Below are positions 1 through 5,844 of a stretch of DNA of 8,591 nucleotides, one piece after another. The position numbers were made by a program, and so were the translations under genes. Under the pieces are notes generated by a model. The model did not search any database. It saw only the letters and a list, made by a program, of their open reading frames with translations, and was not told where the DNA came from. Position 1 is the stretch's first letter, and each line of letters opens with the position of its first letter. Source of the stretch: Thiomargarita sp. (GTDB lineage Bacteria; Pseudomonadota; Gammaproteobacteria; Beggiatoales; Beggiatoaceae); NCBI GenBank assembly GCA_030635005.1, contig DAOVZS010000082.1:1-8591 (forward strand). Direction: 5' to 3'.

Positions 1-264
1 AGCTCCAGGGGTGAGACATCCTAAAGTAATGATTTTCAAATAGAGAACACCAGTCATATATTATTAAGCTCCGTTGGGAACCTACTCTAATAATTAATGA
101 TATAATGCTGATTATTTAAATATACTTATCAATTTCTCGTGACAAAGCCTTAAATGGCTCTCCTGAATTTTAGGAGAGTGCTTATACAATTTATTTACCA
201 TATCGCAAACAGAAGGTATGTCTATTGTCGTATTAAACCGATGGTATGCACCCACGCTCGCAAA

Positions 265-308
265 CCTAGGGCGCTGCCCCAGGCTGATATATATCGCCCT
301 TTCAGGGC
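265..308. repeat. Paired GC-rich hairpins, likely dispersed intergenic repeat
   Basis: Two stem-loops lie 12 bases apart. The first, 265-283, pairs CCTAGGGC with GCCCCAGG around a GCT loop, with one A-C mismatch. The second, 296-308, pairs GCCCT with AGGGC around TTC. Both stems share the GGGC/GCCC core, so the two elements could also cross-pair. They stand out as GC-rich in very AT-rich surroundings. The layout (GGGCGnTGCCC, then a short AT-rich spacer, then GCCCTTTCAGGGC) resembles, from memory, intergenic repeats seen many times in some environmental bacterial genomes. Only one copy is visible here, so calling it a repeat family is inference. Confidence 0.45.
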
Positions 309-429
309 TTGTATAAAGTTATGCTTGCACCTTTACAATGAAACAACACCCTAGATTTTATATGACATATATTACGCATACACTATGTTTATGACTAAAG
401 AGATTTAGGATATTCATAGCTATCATTAA

Positions 430-459
430 TTGAACAAGATATACTATATAAAGGATAGT
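430..459 (+). promoter_or_regulatory. Candidate ilvB promoter (weak)
   Basis: TTGAAC at 430-435 is a fair -35 element. An 18-base gap leads to GATAGT at 454-459, a poor -10. A better -10-like hexamer, TATACT at 440-445, has no matching -35 at 16-18 bases. Either choice would start transcription 15-35 bases before the ilvB ATG. The ribosome binding site AGAGGA is at 471-476, five bases before that ATG. Neither pairing is strong, so the location is approximate. Confidence 0.3.
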
Positions 460-481
460 TTTTTTCTGAAAGAGGACTGAA

Positions 482-2203
482 ATGGCTAATAAAGAGATGA
501 ACGGTGCAGACATTCTAGTGAATGCTTTGGCAGCCGAAAATGTGGAATATCTATTTGGATATCCAGGTGGTGTCGTTTTGCATATTTACGATGCCATCTT
601 TAAACAAGACAATATCAAACATATTCTCGTGCGTCATGAACAAGCTGCTGTTCATGCAGCGGATGGTTATGCACGTTCTACAGGTAAAGTAGGTGTGGCG
701 TTAGTCACCTCTGGACCGGGGGCAACCAATACGATTACGGGTATTGCCACCGCTCATATGGATTCTATTCCCATGGTGATTATCACTGGGCAAGTCCATA
801 GCACCTTGATTGGGAATGATGCTTTTCAAGAAGTGGATGCAGTGGGGATTTCCAGACCTTGCGTGAAACATAATTTCTTGGTCAAAGATGTCAATAAACT
901 GGCCAGTACGATAAAAAAGGCATTTTATCTTGCGAACACAGGACGTCCGGGCCCCGTTTTGATTGATATTCCTAAAGATGTGACCACGCAAATGGCAGTC
1001 TTTGAATATCCAGAGACAATATCCATGCGTTCCTATAATCCAATCATCACCGTTAATACAGATCATATTGAGCAGGCTGTTAAGCTTATCTTGTCTGCAA
1101 CACGTCCTATGATTTATTCGGGCGGCGGTGTTATTTTGGGAAATGGGGTTAATGAACTCATTGAATTTACGCGCATGTTAAGCTATCCCATTACACAAAC
1201 CATGATGGGATTAGGGGCGTATCCAGCCACCGATCCACAATCCTTAGGGATGCTGGGGATGCATGGCACGTATGAAGCCAATATGGCCATGCATGGTTGT
1301 GATGTGTTAATCGCAATTGGCGCACGTTTTGATGATCGAGTCACAGGTGAATTAGAGAAATTTTGCCCGCACGCGAATATTATTCATTTGGATATTGATC
1401 CTGCCTCAATTTCCAAAAATGTTAAAGTAGACATTTCTCTGCTGGGTTCAGTGGCAGAGGTGTTACAAAAACTGATTGCAGGTATTAAAGCAACAGGGCA
1501 ACAACCGAATTCAAAAGCCTTAACCGAATGGTGGGGACAAATTGATGCTTGGAGATCGACTGATTGTTTACGTTATAATCGAAAAAGTGATCTGATTAAG
1601 CCACAATATGTGATTGAAAAACTCTATGAACTCACTAAGGGTAATGCCTTTGTTGCCTCAGATGTCGGTCAACATCAAATGTTTGCAGCACAATTTTACA
1701 AATTTGATAAACCCCGTCGTTGGTTATCATCAGGGGGATTAGGCACAATGGGGTTTGGATTGCCTGCAGCAATGGGCGCACAATTCGCACATCCTAATGA
1801 CACCGTAGTCTGTATCACAGGCGAAGGCAGTATTCAAATGTGCATACAAGAATTGTCCACCTGCAAACAATTTGATTTACCCATTAAAATTATCATGCTT
1901 AATAATGGTTTTTTAGGCATGGTACGTCAATGGCAAGAAATGTTTTATGGTAAACGTTATTCACAATCTTATGTCAAAGCCTTGCCCGATTTTGTCAAAT
2001 TAGCTGAAAGTTATGGACATGTGGGCATGCGCGTTGATAAACCCAGTGATGTGGTAGATGCCCTCCAAAAATGCTTAGCGATAAAAGATCGCTTAGTCTT
2101 TATGGATTTCATTATTGATCCGACTGAAAACGTTTATCCCATGGTTGCTGCTGGAAAAGGGCATAATGAAATGGTGTTATCCCCAGAAACGGAGTCAGAT
2201 TAA
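482..2203 (+). CDS. ilvB: Acetolactate synthase (AHAS), large catalytic subunit
   Basis: This thiamine-diphosphate enzyme condenses two pyruvates to acetolactate, or pyruvate with 2-oxobutyrate to acetohydroxybutyrate, the first common step of valine, leucine and isoleucine synthesis. The 573 residues are normal length for the family. The order is N-terminal TPP-binding domain with GYPGG at 26-30 and the catalytic glutamate in RHEQAA (E53), a central domain (about 190-330), and a C-terminal TPP domain with the cofactor motif GEGS at 447-450 followed by the paired asparagines N474-N475. GEG instead of the textbook GDG is also usual, as I recall, in pseudomonad homologues, so it is not a defect. 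The start has AGAGGA five bases upstream. ilvH begins two codons' length after the stop region, consistent with one transcript and a large/small subunit pair. The alternative symbol is ilvI. Confidence 0.97.
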   Translation: MANKEMNGADILVNALAAENVEYLFGYPGGVVLHIYDAIFKQDNIKHILVRHEQAAVHAADGYARSTGKVGVALVTSGPGATNTITGIATAHMDSIPMVIITGQVHSTLIGNDAFQEVDAVGISRPCVKHNFLVKDVNKLASTIKKAFYLANTGRPGPVLIDIPKDVTTQMAVFEYPETISMRSYNPIITVNTDHIEQAVKLILSATRPMIYSGGGVILGNGVNELIEFTRMLSYPITQTMMGLGAYPATDPQSLGMLGMHGTYEANMAMHGCDVLIAIGARFDDRVTGELEKFCPHANIIHLDIDPASISKNVKVDISLLGSVAEVLQKLIAGIKATGQQPNSKALTEWWGQIDAWRSTDCLRYNRKSDLIKPQYVIEKLYELTKGNAFVASDVGQHQMFAAQFYKFDKPRRWLSSGGLGTMGFGLPAAMGAQFAHPNDTVVCITGEGSIQMCIQELSTCKQFDLPIKIIMLNNGFLGMVRQWQEMFYGKRYSQSYVKALPDFVKLAESYGHVGMRVDKPSDVVDALQKCLAIKDRLVFMDFIIDPTENVYPMVAAGKGHNEMVLSPETESD

Positions 2204-2204
2204 C

Positions 2205-2699
2205 ATGCGTCATACGATTTCAATTTTATTAGAAAATGAAGCAGGTGCGTTATCACGCGTCGCGGGATTATTTTCAGCACGTGGTTATAATATCGAATCC
2301 TTAACGGTAGCACCGACTGAAGATCCGTCCGCTTCCCGCATGACTTTAGTCACTCGAGGCCCTGATGCTGTCATTGAACAAATCACAAAACAATTGAATA
2401 AATTGGTTGACGTGATCAAGCTTAATGATTTAACAGAAGGGGCACATATTGAACGAGAATTGATGTTACTCAAAATTAAAGTCTCTACAGCAAAAGCACG
2501 TGAAGAGATTAAACATCTGGTTGAAATTTTCCGCGGCAAGATTATTGATGTAGGTGAAACCAATTATACGGTAGAAATGACAGGTACTGCCGATAAATTG
2601 GATGCTTTTATCAATCGTATTCAATCAAAGGAAATTATTGAAGTAGTACGCTCTGGTGTTTTGGGCATTGCACGTGGTTATAAGAGTTTGCAGGTATAA
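2205..2699 (+). CDS. ilvH: Acetolactate synthase, small regulatory subunit
   Basis: The regulatory partner of the large subunit: it raises AHAS activity and usually confers feedback inhibition by valine. The 164 residues match the usual length of about 163. An N-terminal ACT domain (about residues 3-77) begins with RHTISILLENEAGALSRVAG and includes GYNIESLTVAPTED. A C-terminal small-subunit domain (about 84-158) ends with the conserved SGVLGIARGYKSL. I chose ATG 2205 over an in-frame ATG further upstream inside ilvB because it gives the family N-terminus exactly. It lies one base after the ilvB stop, with GGAG at 2191-2194 as the ribosome binding site. Such tight spacing implies translational coupling and balanced subunit synthesis. 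The alternative symbol is ilvN. Confidence 0.96.
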   Translation: MRHTISILLENEAGALSRVAGLFSARGYNIESLTVAPTEDPSASRMTLVTRGPDAVIEQITKQLNKLVDVIKLNDLTEGAHIERELMLLKIKVSTAKAREEIKHLVEIFRGKIIDVGETNYTVEMTGTADKLDAFINRIQSKEIIEVVRSGVLGIARGYKSLQV

Positions 2700-2712
2700 A
2701 TTAGATTCTAAG

Positions 2713-2940
2713 ATGATTAAAATATGCCTAGCAGAACATATAGTACCCAAAAATAGTGAACGTGAAGAGTTTACACAGGTACTGCGTACTGCTGGTTTGC
2801 TGAGTGAACTGAGTCCTGAGATGAAACAAACTGCTAGAAAATGCAATGTAACACTTGAAGAAGTGAGGAAATCTTTGGATAGAAGTGAAGGTCCACTATT
2901 GAGCGAGATTATTCTTGAACAACGTGGGTCAAAACAGTGA
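2713..2940 (+). CDS. Small antitoxin-like protein of a decayed TA module
   Basis: A 75-residue, charged, apparently soluble protein that I cannot assign to a named family with certainty. The body (TLEEVRKSLDRSEG at about 45-58) looks helical. The C-terminus, LLSEIILEQRGSKQ, matches from memory the ending (PLSEII.E.RG) of small proteins encoded just upstream of PIN-domain toxins, where they act as the neutralising partner. Context supports this: directly after the stop, DNA resembling the last residues of such a toxin remains (2941-3003), and a GTG overlaps the stop codon as GTGA, the usual coupled start of a toxin gene. ATG 2713 is the first reasonable start after the ilvH stop at 2699, but no good ribosome binding site precedes it. 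It interrupts the ilvH-ilvC pair, which argues for insertion. It is oriented with the operon and may be transcribed with it. The frame is intact, so the protein could still be made. Confidence 0.55.
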   Translation: MIKICLAEHIVPKNSEREEFTQVLRTAGLLSELSPEMKQTARKCNVTLEEVRKSLDRSEGPLLSEIILEQRGSKQ

Positions 2941-3003
2941 GCTTATCATGATGCAGCAGTAGCATCAGGTTTAGCGATAGAAAATCCTAATCATCATCCG
3001 TGA
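2937..3003 (+). pseudogene. Remnant of a PIN-domain (VapC-like) toxin gene
   Basis: Directly after the antitoxin-like stop codon, 20 codons (2941-3000) are open and end in TGA at 3001-3003. They read AYHDAAVASG then LAIENPNHHP. From memory, many PIN-domain toxins end this way: a short alanine-rich helix, then GL.VENPN.HP. A GTG at 2937-2939 overlapping the preceding TGA would be a typical toxin start, but it stops after four codons and is in a different frame from the tail. The simplest reading is a toxin gene of about 130 codons that lost nearly everything between its first and last codons in one internal deletion, removing the catalytic aspartates. The match is short and rests on recall, so it is moderate evidence only. 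Confidence 0.45.
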
Positions 3004-3034
3004 ACAATAAATATCTTTACAAAAAGGAGTATAA

Positions 3035-4081
3035 ATGAACGTTTATTACGATAAAGACGCTGATCTCTCAATTATTCAAAAGAAAAAAGTGACCATTATT
3101 GGTTACGGCTCACAAGGGCATGCACATGCTAACAACTTAAAAGAGTCAGGAGTAAAAGTCGTTGTGGGATTGCGTAGCGGTTCTTCTTCAGAAAAAAAGG
3201 CAAAAGCTGCCGGATTACAAACAAAATCTATTGAAGACGCAGTGGCATGGGCAGATGTTGTCATGGTACTTGCACCTGATGAACATCAAGCGAAACTGTA
3301 TCGGGATAGTATTGTACCTAACTTAAAAAGTGGGGCAGCCTTAGCGTTCGCACATGGTTTTAATATCCATTTTGAGCAAATTGAACCTCAAAAAAATATT
3401 GATGTCATTATGATTGCACCGAAAGGACCCGGTCATTTAGTCCGTTCCACCTATACACAAGGGGGCGGTGTGCCCAGTTTAATTTCTGTGTATCAAGACG
3501 CTTCTGGAAACGCCAGAGAGATTGCTCTCTCTTATGCCTGTGCCAATGGGGGCGGTAAAGCAGGTATTATTGAAACTACTTTCCGTGAAGAAACAGAAAC
3601 TGATTTATTTGGAGAACAAGCTGTCTTATGTGGTGGCGTGACTTCTTTAGCACAAGCAGGATTTGAAACTTTAGTCGAAGCGGGTTATGCACCAGAAATG
3701 GCCTATTTTGAATGCCTACATGAACTGAAATTGATTGTAGATTTAATGTATGAAGGCGGCATTGCTAACATGCGCTATTCTATTTCTAATACAGCTGAAT
3801 ACGGTGATTTAACACGGGGACCTCGCATCATTAATGAAGACACCAAAAATGAAATGCGGAAAATTCTTAAAGAAATTCAAACCGGTGAATTTGCACGAGA
3901 ATTTATCATGGAAAATATGACAGGCGGAGCGTCATTTAAAGCAAAACGTCGCATTGGACGTGCGCATCAACTAGAACAAGTAGGGGCACAACTGCGTGAA
4001 ATGATGCCTTGGATTAAAGAAAACAAGCTGGTTGATAAAACTAAAAACTACACAACCACATTTGAAATCCGATTATCCTAA
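3035..4081 (+). CDS. ilvC: Ketol-acid reductoisomerase (class I), C-terminally extended
   Basis: Second enzyme of branched-chain amino acid synthesis: isomerises acetolactate or acetohydroxybutyrate and reduces it with NADPH in the presence of magnesium. An N-terminal Rossmann domain carries GYGSQGHAHA at about 24-33 and the cofactor-selecting loop LRSGSSS. Next comes APKGPGHLVR (about 129-138), then the helical C-terminal domain with the metal ligands D190, E194, E226 and E230, all at standard class I positions. The start has AAAAAGGAG five bases upstream. The usual family end, VDKTKN, falls at residue 338, the normal length. Here codon 339 is TAC (4049-4051) where a stop is expected. The frame continues for ten more residues (YTTTFEIRLS) to a TAA inside the terminator-like hairpin, so the stop seems to have been lost. 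All catalytic residues are intact, so activity is likely retained. Confidence 0.96.
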   Translation: MNVYYDKDADLSIIQKKKVTIIGYGSQGHAHANNLKESGVKVVVGLRSGSSSEKKAKAAGLQTKSIEDAVAWADVVMVLAPDEHQAKLYRDSIVPNLKSGAALAFAHGFNIHFEQIEPQKNIDVIMIAPKGPGHLVRSTYTQGGGVPSLISVYQDASGNAREIALSYACANGGGKAGIIETTFREETETDLFGEQAVLCGGVTSLAQAGFETLVEAGYAPEMAYFECLHELKLIVDLMYEGGIANMRYSISNTAEYGDLTRGPRIINEDTKNEMRKILKEIQTGEFAREFIMENMTGGASFKAKRRIGRAHQLEQVGAQLREMMPWIKENKLVDKTKNYTTTFEIRLS

Positions 4082-4093
4082 TCGGATTTCTTT
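4064..4093 (+). terminator. Perfect 12-bp hairpin overlapping the ilvC stop
   Basis: GAAATCCGATTA at 4064-4075 and TAATCGGATTTC at 4079-4090 are exact reverse complements around a TCC loop, followed by TTTCTTT ending at 4093. This has the shape of a factor-independent terminator for the ilv operon, although the stem is AT-rich and the U-tract is interrupted by C. The ilvC stop codon (4079-4081) is the first base triplet of the 3' arm, so ribosomes finishing ilvC would cover the hairpin. The pssA start is only 26 bases downstream with no evident promoter between, so read-through probably supplies pssA. Confidence 0.65.
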
Positions 4094-4115
4094 ACAGCGT
4101 TTCAGTATTCCTATT

Positions 4116-4889
4116 ATGACGGACGAACTCAAACCCAAACGCCCCAAAGGCATTTATCTCTTACCTAATCTTTTAACCACCGCTGCCCTTTTTTCTGGTT
4201 TTTATGCCATTGTGGCAGCCATTAATGATCGTTTTGAAGCAGCCGCTATTGCCATTTTTATCTCCATGCTCTTAGATGGTATGGATGGACGTGTGGCTCG
4301 TTTAACCAATACCCAAAGTGAATTTGGGGCAGAATATGATAGTTTAGCTGATTTGATCAGTTTTGGATTAGCCCCAGCCTTACTCATGTATGAATGGTCC
4401 TTATCTTCTTTAGTCCAAGTCTCCAGTTTTTTTGGAAAACTCGGTTGGTTAGCCGCTTTTGTCTATACTGCCGCCGCCGCTTTACGTTTAGCTCGTTTTA
4501 ATACGCAAGTGGGAAAAGCAGATAAAAGCTTTTTTCAAGGCTTAGCAAGTCCCGCTGCTGCTGCAGTGATAGCCAGTTTTGTCTGGTTAAGCGTAGATCA
4601 TCAGATAGACGGGGCTTCTTTAGTCGTGCCTGCTTGGTTTATGACAGTACTGGCTGGATTTCTAATGGTGAGTAAATTTGATTACCATAGTTTTAAGGAT
4701 TTAGATCTCAAAGAAATTCCATTTGTCACCGCTTTAGTGGTTGTGATGGTATTTGTGCTTGTATCCATTGATCCGCCCAAAGTATTATTTCTGTTTTTCT
4801 TGCTCTATGCCATTTCTGGACCCCTATCCAGCCTGATCAAATTACGGAAAAGTCGTATTTCTCCCCCTATCAAGGATGATAAAGAATAG
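4116..4889 (+). CDS. pssA: CDP-diacylglycerol-serine O-phosphatidyltransferase
   Basis: Integral inner-membrane enzyme that joins serine to CDP-diacylglycerol, giving phosphatidylserine, the precursor of phosphatidylethanolamine. It has the complete CDP-alcohol phosphatidyltransferase signature D57-G58-x2-A61-R62-x8-G71-x3-D75-x3-D79, which binds metal and CDP. The 257 residues include about six to eight hydrophobic segments: one near 14-35, others around 85-110, 145-165, 175-190 and 205-240. This is the Bacillus/Pseudomonas-type membrane enzyme, not the phospholipase-D-like PssA of E. coli. ATG 4116 gives the usual start (acidic/proline-rich, then KGIYLLPNL). In-frame ATGs further upstream lie inside ilvC. 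There is no clear ribosome binding site. Placement after ilvC is shared with many gammaproteobacteria. argB follows after one base. Confidence 0.93.
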   Translation: MTDELKPKRPKGIYLLPNLLTTAALFSGFYAIVAAINDRFEAAAIAIFISMLLDGMDGRVARLTNTQSEFGAEYDSLADLISFGLAPALLMYEWSLSSLVQVSSFFGKLGWLAAFVYTAAAALRLARFNTQVGKADKSFFQGLASPAAAAVIASFVWLSVDHQIDGASLVVPAWFMTVLAGFLMVSKFDYHSFKDLDLKEIPFVTALVVVMVFVLVSIDPPKVLFLFFLLYAISGPLSSLIKLRKSRISPPIKDDKE

Positions 4890-4890
4890 T

Positions 4891-5790
4891 ATGTCACTTT
4901 CCACAACCACAGCAAAAAATATCGCACATGTCTTAAGTGAGGCGTTACCTTATATTAACCACTTTGTAGGTAAAACCTTTGTCATCAAATATGGGGGCAA
5001 TGCCATGGTAGATGACACCTTAAAAACAAGCTTTGCCCGCGATATCGTTTTAATGAAAAGAATCGGTATGAATCCTATCGTTGTACATGGCGGAGGACCT
5101 CAAATTGCTGATTTATTAAAACGTTTAGGTAAACGGAGTGAATTTTTTCAAGGAATGCGTATCACCGATAGTGAAACGATGGATGTGGTGCAAATGGTAC
5201 TCGGGGGATTAGTCAATAAAGAAATTGTCACCTTAATCAATAATCAAGGGGGAGCAGCAGTAGGATTAACAGGTAAAGATGCACAATTGATTCATGCCCA
5301 TCAATTAAAATTTACACAAAACAATCCCGAAATGCAAGCCTCAGAAATCATTGATATTGGACATGTCGGTGAAGTGACGCGTATTGACACAGCGATCATT
5401 GATGTTTTAATTCAAGGAAATTTTATTCCTGTGATTGCCCCTATTGGTGTGGGAAAGGATGGACAATCTTATAATATTAATGCTGATATCGTCGCGGGAA
5501 AAATAGCCGAAATTCTTGAAGCTGAAAAATTAATGTTATTGACGAATACAGCCGGTGTTTTAAATAAACAAGGTGAATTATTGACTGGCTTAAATGCACA
5601 AAACATAAAAGATTTAATTGAAGATCACACAATCGAAGGTGGGATGTTACCTAAAATTCATTGTGCTTTAGAAGCAGTCCGAAATGGAGTCCATACCGCC
5701 CATATTATTGATGGACGTGTTGAACATGCTGTATTACTAGAAATCTTTACCAATGAAGGTGTGGGTACCTTGATCAAAGGCAGGCATTAA
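4891..5790 (+). CDS. argB: N-acetylglutamate kinase (arginine-sensitive type)
   Basis: Phosphorylates N-acetylglutamate with ATP, the second step of arginine synthesis. The amino-acid-kinase fold is shown by KYGGNAM at 33-39 (phosphate binding lysine K33), HGGGPQI at 66-72, LTGKDA, and NINADIVAGKIAE with LMLLTNTAGV in the ATP-binding half. The N-terminal helix (AHVLSEALPYI, 12-22) and the ending GVGTLI are features of the hexameric, arginine-inhibited enzymes of Pseudomonas and cyanobacteria, so end-product inhibition is expected. I chose ATG 4891 (299 residues) over ATG 4876. It reproduces the family start and avoids overlapping pssA, while the upstream ATG has AAGG directly against it. A one-base gap to pssA suggests translational coupling. 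The pairing with a phospholipid gene is probably accidental. The expected argC or argJ are not in the window. Confidence 0.95.
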   Translation: MSLSTTTAKNIAHVLSEALPYINHFVGKTFVIKYGGNAMVDDTLKTSFARDIVLMKRIGMNPIVVHGGGPQIADLLKRLGKRSEFFQGMRITDSETMDVVQMVLGGLVNKEIVTLINNQGGAAVGLTGKDAQLIHAHQLKFTQNNPEMQASEIIDIGHVGEVTRIDTAIIDVLIQGNFIPVIAPIGVGKDGQSYNINADIVAGKIAEILEAEKLMLLTNTAGVLNKQGELLTGLNAQNIKDLIEDHTIEGGMLPKIHCALEAVRNGVHTAHIIDGRVEHAVLLEIFTNEGVGTLIKGRH

Positions 5791-5797
5791 CATACGC

Positions 5798-5826
5798 TTG
5801 ACAATAGGATTTTTACCACTTATCAC
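5798..5826 (+). promoter_or_regulatory. Sigma70-type promoter for lysC-csrA
   Basis: A perfect -35 hexamer TTGACA (5798-5803), exactly 17 bases, then TATCAC (5821-5826), matching four of six -10 positions. It lies in the 54-base gap between argB and lysC. A start near 5833 would leave a leader of only about a dozen bases containing the ribosome binding site AAGGAT (5835-5840). So lysC-csrA can be transcribed independently of the upstream genes. With so short a leader there is no room for a lysine riboswitch, and none is visible. Confidence 0.55.
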
Positions 5827-5844
5827 ATTTCAATAAGGATCATC

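Larger units (their letters stand above)
1..481. other. Intergenic region upstream of ilvB, no convincing gene
   Basis: This stretch of almost 500 bases holds no gene I can support. The open frames in it are short, lack ribosome binding sites and run through palindromic DNA. It contains two copies of AGCTCC (1-6 and 67-72), a pair of GC-rich hairpins at 265-308, and an AT-rich promoter-like region at about 430-460. The first 60 bases are also open on the minus strand to the left edge (19 codons from an ATG at 57), too short to call. The left part looks like decayed or repeated intergenic DNA. The right part is presumably the ilvB leader. Confidence 0.6.
2694..3036 (+). repeat. 8-bp direct repeats bracketing the ilvH-ilvC insert
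   Basis: GTATAAAT occurs at 2694-2701, over the ilvH stop codon, and again at 3029-3036, running into the ilvC start codon. The two copies bracket the extra DNA that holds the antitoxin-like gene and toxin remnant. Joining the copies would put the ilvC ATG immediately after the ilvH TAA. The repeat is short and AT-rich, so chance is a real possibility. It would also leave ilvC without its own AAAAAGGAG ribosome binding site. Confidence 0.3.

Noticed and set aside
154..354. 66-codon plus-strand frame upstream of ilvB
   Set aside because: It has no ribosome binding site, its composition is unlike the neighbouring genes, and it runs straight through the twin hairpins. The peptide is most likely an artefact of repeat DNA.
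362..391. Possible leader peptide (MTYITHTLCL) for ilv attenuation
   Set aside because: It has one isoleucine and two leucines in ten residues, no valine, no ribosome binding site and no downstream antiterminator/terminator pair.
443..465. ACTAT/ATAGT stem followed by a run of seven T before ilvB
   Set aside because: The stem has a single GC pair and a 7-base loop, far too weak for an attenuator. It overlaps the likely promoter.
701..1066. 121-codon minus-strand frame inside ilvB
   Set aside because: Shadow of a highly conserved gene in the opposite frame, with no recognisable motif.
1820..1828. GEG in place of the GDG cofactor motif in IlvB
   Set aside because: Glutamate at this position is usual in close gammaproteobacterial homologues, and the paired asparagines and catalytic E53 are present.
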